A DNA stretch of 41,134 bases from a virus, in IMG/VR virus record IMGVR_UViG_3300023174_000317, positions 1 to 41,134 of that record. One strand, written 5' to 3'. This document shows positions 31,837 through 38,843 of this stretch, piece after piece. Position numbers and translations under genes: made by a program. The notes under the pieces are model-generated. The model did no database searches, had not been told where the DNA came from, and saw only the letters and a program-made list of their open reading frames with translations. Position 1 is the stretch's first letter; each line of letters starts with the position of its first letter.

Positions 31837-32141
31837 TGCTTCTTCTCCTTTCCGTTACGAAACTTTACGCCACCCCACACACCATGCGACTGTCGTGACT
31901 GTTTAGCATACATAAAACAAGCCTCAACAACAGGGCAACCACCACACATCATCACCGCCTCAACTGCTGACGGTTCAGCAAACGGTTCATCCTCATCCCC
32001 ATAATCAGTCCACGGTGACGGCGTAACCCCCACACAGTTCCCACCAAACTCTTCCAACTCATCCTGTAAAGCATTATATGTGTCAGCAACATCAGACTTC
32101 ATCACCCACGCATTAAACAAATTATCATCTTTTTTAACCAT
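31833..32141 (-). CDS. WhiB-family Fe-S transcriptional regulator
   Basis: This 102-residue protein has the WhiB signature: four Cys at 36, 66, 69 and 75 (C-x29-C-x2-C-x5-C) that hold a 4Fe-4S cluster, followed by GVWGG (about 88-92) and a basic tail (KFRNGKEKK) for DNA contact. WhiB proteins bind the principal sigma factor and are restricted to Actinobacteria and their phages, which sets the host range. It may switch transcription between phage blocks or interfere with host WhiB function. Confidence 0.92.
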   Translation of the reverse strand: MVKKDDNLFNAWVMKSDVADTYNALQDELEEFGGNCVGVTPSPWTDYGDEDEPFAEPSAVEAVMMCGGCPVVEACFMYAKQSRQSHGVWGGVKFRNGKEKKQ

Positions 32142-32155
32142 AACGAAACCCTACC

Positions 32156-33523
32156 CTATTCTTTATTGTTCTTCAACATTGACAAACGCATTTGTATTTC
32201 TTTACTCAATAGAGTTTCCGCTTGGGGGTCATCCAAAGTATTACGAGCCATAACCTTATACACAATCACCCGCCTCTCTTGACCTGTACGATTCAAACGA
32301 CCAACCATTTGCTGATTCAAAATCGGACTATCCGACTGCGACAATTCAATTAGCACACGACATACCCGCTGTAAACCATCAGTACCCTCACTAATCGCAG
32401 CCTGTGTAGCCACAATAATTCTCAACTCTTTACGCATAAACTTTTGCTTTGCATCTTCACGCTCAACCTGTGACTTATCACCAGTCCACGCAAACCCACC
32501 AACACGTTCAGCAACAACACGCGCAAACTTTGCTGAATCAGTAGCAATAACAATAGACTCACCAACAAGGTCAGCCAACAACCCCTCAACAGCATCCAAC
32601 TTTGAAGACTTACAATCCACAGCAAAACCAATTTCTTCTGTGTCTGGTGAAATAAAAGTTTCCCCCAAAGTTAATTGTCGCAACCTGACACGCTGCGTAA
32701 TTGGTAACTCCGCAACCATAGGGTTACTGTCCAACCACGCCACCCCATCTTTCTCCATCTGATTATAATAAGCGCGTTGCCTAACAGACAAGTCCACATA
32801 TATAGGCACAAGTTCTGGCTCATCAGTTGCTGTGTTTCGTAAGTTTATGTAACAAGGAACAGTTGCCGCCAACTCCCCCACATTTCTTTCACCAACAATC
32901 TTTGCATTGTTTTCCGCAAACCAGTCATACTCTGTGGCACACCAATTCTTAACCCACCTATGATATGAACGGTCAGCAAACATTCCAGGACTGTCGTGTT
33001 CAGGATACAAAATGCGCAGCACAGCCCACGCCCCCTCAAAAGACGACCCAAACCAAGTAGCAGACTGCGCAATAGTTAAAGCAGACTTCACTTTACGCGC
33101 AACCTGAAACCCTTTACTCTTACGATTCTGTAACGAATGACATTCATCGTGAACCATCACATCAAAAAAACAATCAGACCAATCCTGTAAACGAAAGAAC
33201 TCACGCCCCACAAAATACCAGCCAGCAACCCCCCACTTTAACGCTTCAAGGTTAGCCTTACCAGCCTTTGTTTTGTTATCAACTTTACGGAACTGTACTG
33301 CCCCATCAGTCTGCCAAAACAAAGTATCAAACCAACCATAGTAAGTGTGTAACGGTGCGGAAACTACAATCACACCCATAGGTGCAAACCGTAGCCCCGC
33401 TTCCACAGCCATCAAAGTTTTACCTGTACCCAAATCTGATGCCTGTAACACACCACCTGTAGGCTCATTAACTATACGGTCAATCGCTTCTGCTTGTTCA
33501 GGTGTAGGTGTAAGCCTACCCAC
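32156..33523 (-). CDS. SNF2-type DEAD/H-box helicase
   Basis: This 455-residue protein has SDLGTGKTLMA (Walker A, 32-36), VIVVSAPLHTYYGW (motif Ia), HDECHSL (DECH, 126-129) and a C-terminal half with ATQAAISEGTDGLQ and QMVGRLNRTGQ (motifs V-VI). The pattern matches SNF2/Rad54-like helicases often encoded near phage replication genes. The start is GTG 33523, overlapping the previous stop (TAGTG). It could remodel replication or recombination intermediates. Confidence 0.87.
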   Translation of the reverse strand: MGRLTPTPEQAEAIDRIVNEPTGGVLQASDLGTGKTLMAVEAGLRFAPMGVIVVSAPLHTYYGWFDTLFWQTDGAVQFRKVDNKTKAGKANLEALKWGVAGWYFVGREFFRLQDWSDCFFDVMVHDECHSLQNRKSKGFQVARKVKSALTIAQSATWFGSSFEGAWAVLRILYPEHDSPGMFADRSYHRWVKNWCATEYDWFAENNAKIVGERNVGELAATVPCYINLRNTATDEPELVPIYVDLSVRQRAYYNQMEKDGVAWLDSNPMVAELPITQRVRLRQLTLGETFISPDTEEIGFAVDCKSSKLDAVEGLLADLVGESIVIATDSAKFARVVAERVGGFAWTGDKSQVEREDAKQKFMRKELRIIVATQAAISEGTDGLQRVCRVLIELSQSDSPILNQQMVGRLNRTGQERRVIVYKVMARNTLDDPQAETLLSKEIQMRLSMLKNNKE

Positions 33524-33690
33524 TAACCGTTTACCTTGATAAGTGCGACAAGGCGGTCACGGTCAAGTACAACGGGGCGTTCGTATATGTCCTCCCGCGC
33601 AAGTAGTTCAATTATGCGTTCACGTTCTCGCTCTACACCTTTCAGGTACAGCGGGTGACGGATATGAAAATCATCATATGGGTCGTTCAT
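33523..33690 (-). CDS. Small charged protein, 55 residues
   Basis: The protein is helical and Arg/Glu/Asp-rich: it contains FHIRHPLYLKGVERERERI and VVLDRDRLVALIKV. Both ends overlap neighbours by one base (TAATG upstream, TAGTG downstream), so it is part of the helicase operon. The function is unknown. Confidence 0.65.
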   Translation of the reverse strand: MNDPYDDFHIRHPLYLKGVERERERIIELLAREDIYERPVVLDRDRLVALIKVNG

Positions 33691-33866
33691 TAGTTACTCC
33701 CCTGATAGCCGTCAGCACCACACTCAGGACACTCAACATACGCAGTCCAGCGTGTACCTGTTCCCTCACACTCAACATTAAGGTCACCCTTAAACTCACA
33801 CTCATCACATTCGTAAGTAATGGTATCCCAAAACACTACATCATTAGCCCATTCAGTCCAGCCCAT
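33690..33866 (-). CDS. Zinc ribbon protein, 58 residues
   Basis: Two Cys pairs, YECDEC and VECPECGADG, are separated by about 24 residues with one further Cys, giving a classic zinc ribbon. The N-terminus is Trp-rich (MGWTEWAND). GGAG stands 8 nt before the ATG. A nucleic-acid or protein contact role is likely; no family name is assigned. Confidence 0.7.
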   Translation of the reverse strand: MGWTEWANDVVFWDTITYECDECEFKGDLNVECEGTGTRWTAYVECPECGADGYQGSN

Positions 33867-33868
33867 AA

Positions 33869-34066
33869 TTATTCTCCTCTCATAATTTCACTACCAATAA
33901 TAACCAACCAAATAATACACACAACACAAACAGTAGCAAGATAAAGTGCGCCACCTAAAATAAAACCCAACCAACCAAACCCTGTATCATCAAACGAAAC
34001 AGCAACACACATACCACACACAATAAAAACAAAAGCGTGAATAATAATTGCAGCAACTTTCATCAT
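33869..34066 (-). CDS. Small two-helix membrane protein, 65 residues
   Basis: Hydrophobic segments span about residues 4-23 and 35-59, joined by FDDTGFGW. The last residues are charged (SEIMRGE). The ATG at 34066 overlaps the stop of another membrane gene (TGATG), so the two are probably made together. A membrane-associated accessory role is inferred. Confidence 0.65.
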   Translation of the reverse strand: MMKVAAIIIHAFVFIVCGMCVAVSFDDTGFGWLGFILGGALYLATVCVVCIIWLVIIGSEIMRGE

Positions 34067-34236
34067 CAGATAATCACCGCCAACATTACAGCAGTAGCAA
34101 AAGTAAAACCAATAGTAACAATCCAAACAAAACGCATAGAACTTTCAAACAAGCCATAGCCCCGCCTATAATCAAACAATGCCACAACCCACGAAGCAAT
34201 CCACATCAAAACAAATATAAACCAAACACCAATCAC
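34066..34236 (-). CDS. Small two-helix membrane protein, 56 residues
   Basis: A GTG start at 34236 follows AGGAGG by 7 nt, one of the stronger ribosome sites in this block. Two hydrophobic helices (about 1-20 and 36-56) flank a charged loop (FDYRRGYGLFESS). It is coupled to the next membrane gene; the pair might act as one complex. Confidence 0.65.
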   Translation of the reverse strand: MIGVWFIFVLMWIASWVVALFDYRRGYGLFESSMRFVWIVTIGFTFATAVMLAVII

Positions 34237-34571
34237 AACACAACCTCCTTTGTTTCACACCACAACCCATCATTAAGTCGCAGCACCAACACAGACTTAC
34301 CTTTACTGAAAGTAACTACACACCACACAAGATTGTCAAACCCTGCCCCATCACGCAAATACTTTAAAGCCAACAGTTGTTGAGCGTGATGTGACAAATC
34401 ATTACTGTAATGAAAAGATGCCCCAATTTTACCCTCCTCCTGTCTAGCATAAACACTTTCAGGCATATCAAAATGTTTTGGTGGTGTGTAATCCTCTAAC
34501 TGAACACCAGACCCCGCACCCCACACGAGTTCACCTGTGGAGTACGGGATACCGTTACTGTCCAATAGCAT
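34233..34571 (-). CDS. Hypothetical protein, 112 residues
   Basis: The family is not recognised. The N-terminus has NGIPYSTGELVWGAGSG, the middle is polar (HYSNDLSHHAQQLLALKYL) and the end is beta-rich (WCVVTFSKGKSVLVLRL). The ATG at 34571 overlaps the previous gene by 17 bp and the stop overlaps the next GTG. Confidence 0.6.
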   Translation of the reverse strand: MLLDSNGIPYSTGELVWGAGSGVQLEDYTPPKHFDMPESVYARQEEGKIGASFHYSNDLSHHAQQLLALKYLRDGAGFDNLVWCVVTFSKGKSVLVLRLNDGLWCETKEVVL

Positions 34572-35082
34572 CAACGATTACCTGATACACATCAAAGTTA
34601 TTACCTGATGTTGTACGGTCAAGCAGTTCACGAATAGAGTCGTGTTCTGCCCCACCAACAATGTCAAACCCTGTCACCACATCATCAGTATAAATAACTT
34701 CACAGAATAGTTGCCCATACACACGCTCACCCAAATAGTCTACAAAGTTTACCGTAAATGCATCAACACCATTCCACGAAACCATTTCAGACTCAGGCAA
34801 TCCACCAATAACACCACCCATAGTAAGAATGTTTTGTAGTGTGTTGTGGTCTTTTGACCCAATCGCCCGTTTCAGAGTAGCCTTTTTAACACCCATAGCA
34901 AAAGCAATACGCACATCATTATCACGAATAGCCTGTAACTGACCTAATCGTTGTGTCAGTTCCTCACGCAACTGTCGCTCCAAAGTATCCCTAGCAATAC
35001 GATATTCATCACTAGCCTTACGCACTTTATTTACAGCAGTTCGCTGTTCAATCGTTAAGTTCTTATCTACATTAGTTCCCAT
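34555..35082 (-). CDS. Coiled-coil / HTH-like protein, 175 residues
   Basis: Residues about 10-60 form a charged coil (KASDEYRIARDTLERQLREE). A helix-turn-helix-like segment follows (DNDVRIAFAMGVKKATLKRA), and the C-terminal part is alpha/beta and acidic. The combination suggests a DNA-binding protein, perhaps a regulator or nucleoid-type factor. The ATG at 35082 has GGGAGAG upstream and overlaps the previous gene by 11 nt. Confidence 0.6.
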   Translation of the reverse strand: MGTNVDKNLTIEQRTAVNKVRKASDEYRIARDTLERQLREELTQRLGQLQAIRDNDVRIAFAMGVKKATLKRAIGSKDHNTLQNILTMGGVIGGLPESEMVSWNGVDAFTVNFVDYLGERVYGQLFCEVIYTDDVVTGFDIVGGAEHDSIRELLDRTTSGNNFDVYQVIVDAIGQ

Positions 35083-35251
35083 AAACTCTCCCATTCTGTC
35101 GGATAATACCGCCCCCAGCACCAATAAGTTTTACACTCTTAATACCGTTGCGTTCACACATCATTTGATAATACAGTTCTGCTTCTGGCATTGTGTCAAA
35201 CTCTACACGCCTATCCACATTGTCAATATGAAACTCTACAAGATACTTCAC
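35072..35251 (-). CDS. Hypothetical protein, 59 residues
   Basis: A beta strand with KYLVEFHIDNVDRRVEF is followed by a helix (MPEAELYYQMM), CERNGIKSVKLIG and a Gly-rich end. The GTG start overlaps the previous stop by four bases (GTGA). It is a compact beta-alpha-beta type fold by appearance. Confidence 0.6.
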   Translation of the reverse strand: MKYLVEFHIDNVDRRVEFDTMPEAELYYQMMCERNGIKSVKLIGAGGGIIRQNGRVYGN

Positions 35252-35421
35252 TCTATATCATCACTCTCATCATTGTCAAACGGTACAAGCATACCCATAT
35301 CATATTTCATATTCAGCGCAATAAGAACACCGCCGTCAATAACATCTTCCTGAACAAGCACCGCGTGTGGTGCTAACTCACGAACCCTTTTCATTAAAAC
35401 TTCTGCCGATATTTTAACCAT
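35248..35421 (-). CDS. Hypothetical protein, 57 residues
   Basis: The protein starts with a helix (AEVLMKRVRELAPHAVLV), followed by strands (GGVLIALNMKYDMGMLVPF) and ends in a run of acidic residues (NDESDDIE). Its ATG overlaps the end of the preceding gene by 8 nt. It is not recognised. Confidence 0.6.
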   Translation of the reverse strand: MVKISAEVLMKRVRELAPHAVLVQEDVIDGGVLIALNMKYDMGMLVPFDNDESDDIE

Positions 35422-35626
35422 TAGCATAATCCTTTCTGTCTAAACGCCACGACAAATCCGCCCGTAACGCAACCGTATCCATATCATCTAACATAAACCA
35501 ATCCAAAGTGTCACGTTCCCACGTCAAACCTTTTAACACATCACTAATCAGCCACTCCGTAGACTTGTCACCAATAGACCATTGTTTAGTTTCGTGGTCA
35601 TACTCCACCACATAATGCGTAATCAT
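35414..35626 (-). CDS. Hypothetical protein, 70 residues
   Basis: It begins with a beta hairpin (HYVVEYDHETKQWSIG) and continues with a Trp/Asp/Leu-rich helical part (LTWERDTLDWFMLDDMD). The start overlaps the previous stop by four bases (ATGA). The function is unknown. Confidence 0.6.
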   Translation of the reverse strand: MITHYVVEYDHETKQWSIGDKSTEWLISDVLKGLTWERDTLDWFMLDDMDTVALRADLSWRLDRKDYANG

Positions 35627-35793
35627 TCAGTCACCAAATTAACTTCGTAAACATCAAGCCCTGACTTCTGATTAAACTCCCAACCGTCAAGCGATATACC
35701 TTGCGCAATTTCATAGGCAGTATCTTTATCCTCCGCTTCTACCTCAACAGAGTATTCGTAATATACCGTACCAAACACACTATATTTAGCCAT
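35623..35793 (-). CDS. Small beta-alpha-beta-like protein, 56 residues
   Basis: The N-terminal strand-turn-helix (YYEYSVEVEAEDKDTAYEIA) and later strand (SGLDVYEVNL) suggest a ferredoxin-like fold. A similar outline (strands, then an Ala/Glu helix) appears in the proteins at 35793-35981 and 36082-36270, so the three may be diverged paralogues. Both ends overlap neighbours. Confidence 0.6.
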   Translation of the reverse strand: MAKYSVFGTVYYEYSVEVEAEDKDTAYEIAQGISLDGWEFNQKSGLDVYEVNLVTE

Positions 35794-35981
35794 TAGTTTT
35801 TATCCTCCTCAACCAATACTTCGTGAGAATGTTGCTGTATATCCCACCCATAACTATCGTCAATCAAAGCCCGCCCCATCTCAATAGCGGTTGCTTCATT
35901 CAGCACACTTTCAGACTTCACTTGTGTAACCAAACTAAAATACAAACCAACAAAAGTTACATTGTAATAGTAATACTTCAC
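35793..35981 (-). CDS. Small protein, 62 residues, Tyr-rich N-terminus
   Basis: GTG start at 35981. MKYYYYNVTFVGLYFSLVT is followed by a helix with ATAIEMGRALIDD and an acidic end. The strand-helix outline resembles its neighbours. Coupled to the previous stop by GTGA and to the next start by TAATG. Confidence 0.6.
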   Translation of the reverse strand: MKYYYYNVTFVGLYFSLVTQVKSESVLNEATAIEMGRALIDDSYGWDIQQHSHEVLVEEDKN

Positions 35982-36082
35982 TTCTTATCGCCCCCAATCT
36001 TTCCTAACTGAACCCAACCAGACCCCCCACAATACCGACAAGTCTGCGACCAACCATTACATACACACGCAACAGGCAACAT
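35978..36082 (-). CDS. 34-residue zinc-type microprotein
   Basis: The peptide includes VACVCNGWSQTCRYCGGSGW: CxC followed by CxxC-GGSGW, like half of a DnaJ-type zinc module. Its ATG overlaps the previous stop by one base and its stop overlaps the next GTG by four. Metal binding is likely. Confidence 0.65.
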   Translation of the reverse strand: MLPVACVCNGWSQTCRYCGGSGWVQLGKIGGDKK

Positions 36083-36270
36083 CACATAACCTCTTCATTC
36101 TCGTTTTCAAACAAAACCCATTCGACACATTCGACACTATCCCAAGCCGTAACAGTATCAACCTCCCCCAACTCGTCAATCAACTCATTAACTTTCTTGT
36201 CTGCTTCCTCGCGCGTATCCGCTTCAATACCAAAAGCAATAAACGAAACTACCGCATTAAAGTTAGCCAT
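36082..36270 (-). CDS. Small beta-alpha-beta-like protein, 62 residues
   Basis: ANFNAVVSFIAFGIEADT leads into a helix (REEADKKVNELIDELG) and a strand (ECVEWVLFENE). The arrangement is that of a small ferredoxin-like domain. The ATG at 36270 overlaps the previous stop (TGATG), which decides the start over a GTG three bases upstream. Confidence 0.62.
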   Translation of the reverse strand: MANFNAVVSFIAFGIEADTREEADKKVNELIDELGEVDTVTAWDSVECVEWVLFENENEEVM

Positions 36271-36404
36271 CACTTAACCCCCTTATCTAAATATGTTTCC
36301 ACCAAATACAAATCCTCGTCGTGTTCAGGACACACACAAGAATATCCCGTAGACACCCCAACATAAACAACTTGTGTATCGCAACGATTACATCTCCTAA
36401 TCAT
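36270..36404 (-). CDS. 44-residue zinc ribbon microprotein
   Basis: MIRRCNRCDTQVVYVGVSTG is followed by YSCVCPEHDEDLY, giving CxxC plus CxC and His ligands. Its ATG overlaps the clamp gene stop (TAATG). Zinc binding is likely; the role is unknown. Confidence 0.65.
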   Translation of the reverse strand: MIRRCNRCDTQVVYVGVSTGYSCVCPEHDEDLYLVETYLDKGVK

Positions 36405-37336
36405 TACTTCCCCCCATCACTATTCATACGCTTACACTCTGTAATCGCATCACTCAAATTGTGATACACAACACTCTCATAATCAGTATCCTCATCACTA
36501 TCTATCTCAAACCACGCATTATCTACCCACTCAAACAAACCAATCTGTTCCGACCAACTATCCAACTGTTCATCAGTAGTGATACCCCACTTCTCCAAAT
36601 CTTGTGTGTACCGTAGCACCGACCACTCATCACCCTCATTTAGTCGAATGTTAATACGCATATCACCGTTACGAAACACCGCATAACGCGCCCCCGCCTT
36701 ATCATAAACAAACTCATAACCGTTACCGTTCACATAAAATACTGGGTCATTAGGCTGAACCAACACACCAAACTTCTCAGGCACACCCCTATCAAAACGC
36801 ACAGCCTTAGACATACCACCCGACACCATACGCCACGAATTATTACGCTTACCCACCGTATCAAAACGCTCAAACGGGTTACCCAACTTCACAACATCAG
36901 ACACCAACGCCATATCAAACAACAACTCACTACTATCGCCCACAACCCACTCCCGAATAACCTTAGTCACCGTCGGATAAGAACCCCCAAACAACTCCTC
37001 AGAGATAGCCAAACCTGCCCCCTCAATACTCATAACAGAACTACCCATAATCTCCAACCTCACAGGCAACCCGTTACCCACATTCTTACACCCCAAAACA
37101 AAACGGGTAAACAACGACATAGGAACCGCAAAAGTTTTCCCCGCACTATCCGAATAGTCACCGTCAATAACCGCATACACTAACCGATACTTATCCGTAA
37201 CCGTCACCGTAACCTTATCGTTCTCCACAATAAAAGCGACCATACCTAACGGAAGCGTAGACTTACCACCCTTATCAGTAATCGGTTTCCAACTAGCAAT
37301 ACCCCGCACAAAATCAACATTAGTTTCAATAAACAT
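36404..37336 (-). CDS. Sliding-clamp-like protein (DNA polymerase III beta type)
   Basis: This 310-residue protein shows VTVTVTDKYRLVYAVID, close to the TDRYRLA strand of bacterial beta clamps. It is accompanied by FAVPMSLFTRFVLGC and LEIMGSSVMSIEG, and a repeated alpha/beta pattern suited to a clamp of two or three domains. It could tether a polymerase or compete with the host clamp. No polymerase gene was recognised nearby. The last 60 residues are acidic. It is the largest protein in the run of small genes. Confidence 0.7.
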   Translation of the reverse strand: MFIETNVDFVRGIASWKPITDKGGKSTLPLGMVAFIVENDKVTVTVTDKYRLVYAVIDGDYSDSAGKTFAVPMSLFTRFVLGCKNVGNGLPVRLEIMGSSVMSIEGAGLAISEELFGGSYPTVTKVIREWVVGDSSELLFDMALVSDVVKLGNPFERFDTVGKRNNSWRMVSGGMSKAVRFDRGVPEKFGVLVQPNDPVFYVNGNGYEFVYDKAGARYAVFRNGDMRINIRLNEGDEWSVLRYTQDLEKWGITTDEQLDSWSEQIGLFEWVDNAWFEIDSDEDTDYESVVYHNLSDAITECKRMNSDGGK

Positions 37337-37554
37337 TAGTTTTCCTCCTCACTAAAATAGTTGTTAGAACATTCCAAACACATACCCAACTCTTCACGCC
37401 ACACCCAATCTTCAATTCTTTTGTGACATTTGTAACACGGTAACTCCCCCGTAAAAGTGTATTCTTGCTCACCCTCACACACTACACAAAACGGGTTACA
37501 ATCAAAGTTTCCCCCGTGATTAGGACAAACCACAACTTCCCCAACTTCAAACAT
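37336..37554 (-). CDS. Zinc-binding protein with two Cys clusters, 72 residues
   Basis: VVCPNHGGNFDCNPFCVVC and LPCYKCHKRIEDW, followed by MCLECSNN, provide eight Cys and two His, enough for two zinc sites. The ATG overlaps no upstream gene and is preceded by GGGGGAAAT. The stop overlaps the clamp gene start by one base, so it may be made together with the clamp. Confidence 0.68.
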   Translation of the reverse strand: MFEVGEVVVCPNHGGNFDCNPFCVVCEGEQEYTFTGELPCYKCHKRIEDWVWREELGMCLECSNNYFSEEEN

Positions 37555-37563
37555 TATTTCCCC

Positions 37564-37650
37564 CTAACCTAGTTTCCTTGCGCCCACAGACAACCCGTAA
37601 GCCCCGTCAAAATCAGAATACACAATCACATAATCATTGTCAAGCAACAT
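37564..37650 (-). CDS. 28-residue peptide
   Basis: The frame reads MLLDNDYVIVYSDFDGAYGL and eight more residues. AGGGGGA stands 7 nt before the ATG, a strong ribosome site for such a short frame. It lies between two zinc-type genes and is not recognised. Confidence 0.5.
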   Translation of the reverse strand: MLLDNDYVIVYSDFDGAYGLSVGARKLG

Positions 37651-37652
37651 AA

Positions 37653-37736
37653 CTATTCCCCCTGTTCCCATTTTCCGCAATCCTGACATTTACAATCAGC
37701 AACCAAACTATTCCAAACCAATTCACCACTCCGCAA
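37653..37736 (-). CDS. 27-residue Cys peptide (TTG start)
   Basis: The frame ends DCKCQDCGKWEQGE, with CxC and CxxC-like spacing. An in-frame stop lies just upstream of the TTG, and GTGGG stands about 9 nt before it. The ribosome site is only fair, so this is a tentative microprotein. Confidence 0.4.
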   Translation of the reverse strand: MRSGELVWNSLVADCKCQDCGKWEQGE

Positions 37737-37745
37737 AACTTACAA

Positions 37746-37808
37746 TTACCCACAATCTATCCCCAATCGGTTAATCAAATCATCTAACAACTCATCTTGC
37801 TCAGTCAT
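37746..37808 (-). CDS. 20-residue acidic peptide
   Basis: ATG 37808 lies inside the end of the preceding zinc gene (8-nt overlap) and opens an acidic helical frame (TEQDELLDDLINRLGIDCG). It is probably read by ribosomes finishing the upstream gene. Its length makes it tentative. Confidence 0.4.
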   Translation of the reverse strand: MTEQDELLDDLINRLGIDCG

Positions 37809-37938
37809 TGCCACACCGCCCACACACCAGCCACTCACCCCGTACCCGCAACCGTCGGTCACGCGGAACACCCAACGCCACACAACACCCCCAACACAAC
37901 ACGCGAGAACCCCCCGCCAAACTCTCAACACTAAACAT
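37801..37938 (-). CDS. 45-residue zinc ribbon protein
   Basis: VLCWGCCVALGV and WLVCGRCGND supply the two Cys pairs, separated by a basic segment (PRDRRLRVRGE). GGGGG precedes the ATG. A single treble-clef or ribbon zinc site is expected, perhaps binding nucleic acid. Confidence 0.62.
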   Translation of the reverse strand: MFSVESLAGGSRVLCWGCCVALGVPRDRRLRVRGEWLVCGRCGND

Positions 37939-37949
37939 TATTGCCCCCC

Positions 37950-38117
37950 CTATTCCCCGTCGTTTCCGATAAACAAGTCACCTAACCGCAAACTCAAAGC
38001 GTGTTCGTGTGACCAAATACCCCGCGCCACATAATCATTCATAGACTCACGAATATAGTCACCGTAACTATCACCCGCCCAATCACGGGCTGACACACTA
38101 GCGGGATAATCAAACAT
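37950..38117 (-). CDS. Hypothetical protein, 55 residues
   Basis: MFDYPASVSARDWAGDSYG leads into a helix (DYIRESMNDYVARG) and HEHALSLRLGDLF. The ATG at 38117 overlaps the preceding stop by one base, which decides the start. It is not recognised. Confidence 0.6.
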   Translation of the reverse strand: MFDYPASVSARDWAGDSYGDYIRESMNDYVARGIWSHEHALSLRLGDLFIGNDGE

Positions 38118-38356
38118 TACTTTACCCCCCACGCTTCACGACACATATTCTGTAAACGACTAGTAGTTTTAGAATAAAACTTACTACTCACCCACACCTT
38201 ATCATTCTCATAACGCGCAATCACCGTATCATAACTGACAACCGCATAATCATTATCGGAATAGAACACACCCTTAGCACTATTGCCCGTAAAAGCAACA
38301 CGCCCCCTAATCTTTTCCAACATATCTTTATATGTCGTTTCTTTAATCACGCTCAC
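38117..38356 (-). CDS. Hypothetical protein, 79 residues
   Basis: The protein starts with a helix (YKDMLEKIRG), then strands (RVAFTGNSAKGVFYSDNDY, AVVSYDTVIARYENDKVWV) and a basic C-terminus (SKTTSRLQNMCREAW). The GTG start lies one base after the previous stop, with AAGG close by. The function is unknown. Confidence 0.6.
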   Translation of the reverse strand: MSVIKETTYKDMLEKIRGRVAFTGNSAKGVFYSDNDYAVVSYDTVIARYENDKVWVSSKFYSKTTSRLQNMCREAWGVK

Positions 38357-38357
38357 C

Positions 38358-38540
38358 TTATTCCCCCTGTCCTGTGATAATAACCGTGTCTGCCGTCACC
38401 TTGTGAGCCATAGAAACACGCCCGCTAATAGTGTCCTCCAAAACCCACCAGAAACCCCGCTCCGTTTCTGCCCGCACAATCTTAGTTTCACCATACCAAT
38501 TAGTAATGATGTCACCTATCCTTGTCTGTTCCGTAATCAT
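38358..38540 (-). CDS. Small beta protein, 60 residues, first gene of its transcript
   Basis: A beta-rich protein (RIGDIITNWYGETKIV, FWWVLEDTISGRVS, DTVIITG). AAAGGGGG stands 6-7 nt before the ATG. A clear promoter (38579-38607) lies just upstream, making this the first gene of a leftward transcription unit running through the clamp gene. SH3-like small barrels look like this; the function is unknown. Confidence 0.65.
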   Translation of the reverse strand: MITEQTRIGDIITNWYGETKIVRAETERGFWWVLEDTISGRVSMAHKVTADTVIITGQGE

Positions 38541-38578
38541 CAGAAACCCCCTTTCTCTTGTTATGTTCTGATATATAA

Positions 38579-38607
38579 AACCTAACCCGCCCCCGACACA
38601 TTGTCAA
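38579..38607 (-). promoter_or_regulatory. Leftward promoter TTGACA-17-TAGGTT
   Basis: On the minus strand a perfect -35 TTGACA (38602-38607) is followed after 17 bp by TAGGTT (38579-38584). Directly upstream lies the box TTTCGGCGTGTCG (38611-38623), shared with the control region. Confidence 0.75.
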
Positions 38608-38610
38608 ACG

Positions 38611-38623
38611 CGACACGCCGAAA
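38611..38623 (-). promoter_or_regulatory. 13-bp upstream box TTTCGGCGTGTCG (copy 1)
   Basis: The box lies on the minus strand, two bases before TTTGACAA of the promoter. An identical 13-mer occurs at 40895-40907, again two bases before TTTGATAA. The fixed spacing to the -35 suggests a binding site for an activator or repressor of early transcription. Confidence 0.6.
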
Positions 38624-38741
38624 AACCAAAACTTAGTTGAAACCCGCCTAATAAAAATAACTATGCCAAACCTAAAACATTATTACAAAGTGACCCAAAA
38701 GCCCCCCCAAAACCGTTATAACCCCACCTAACGCCAAACAA
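38624..38741. other. A/C-rich spacer without clear gene
   Basis: This stretch lies between the leftward promoter box and the possible 32-residue frame. I see runs of C and A, short stops in all frames on the minus strand and no convincing ribosome site. With the neighbouring palindromes at 38790-38815 it forms the second regulatory gap of the leftward block. Confidence 0.5.
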
Positions 38742-38840
38742 TCACCCCTGTAAATCATTGAAAAATGCCCCAAAAAAAACACCGTACTTAACACTATGTG
38801 TTATATGAGTATAACTAATTATTACAATATAACCCGCCAT
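38742..38840 (-). CDS. Possible 32-residue peptide
   Basis: The frame starts MAGYIVIISYTHITHSVKYG and is mildly hydrophobic. No ribosome site is visible and its start codon region contains the palindromes at 38790-38815. It may be chance; listed because it begins 4 nt after the previous stop. Confidence 0.25.
   Translation of the reverse strand: MAGYIVIISYTHITHSVKYGVFFGAFFNDLQG
38790..38815. promoter_or_regulatory. Overlapping palindromes, operator-like
   Basis: AACACTATGTGTT (38790-38802; arms AACAC/GTGTT) runs into GTTATATGAGTATAAC (38800-38815; arms GTTATA/TATAAC). The half-site GTTATA/TATAAC recurs in the inverted repeat at 40782-40801. They lie in the gap between two groups of small genes, a plausible place for a repressor. 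Confidence 0.5.
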
Positions 38841-38843
38841 TGT

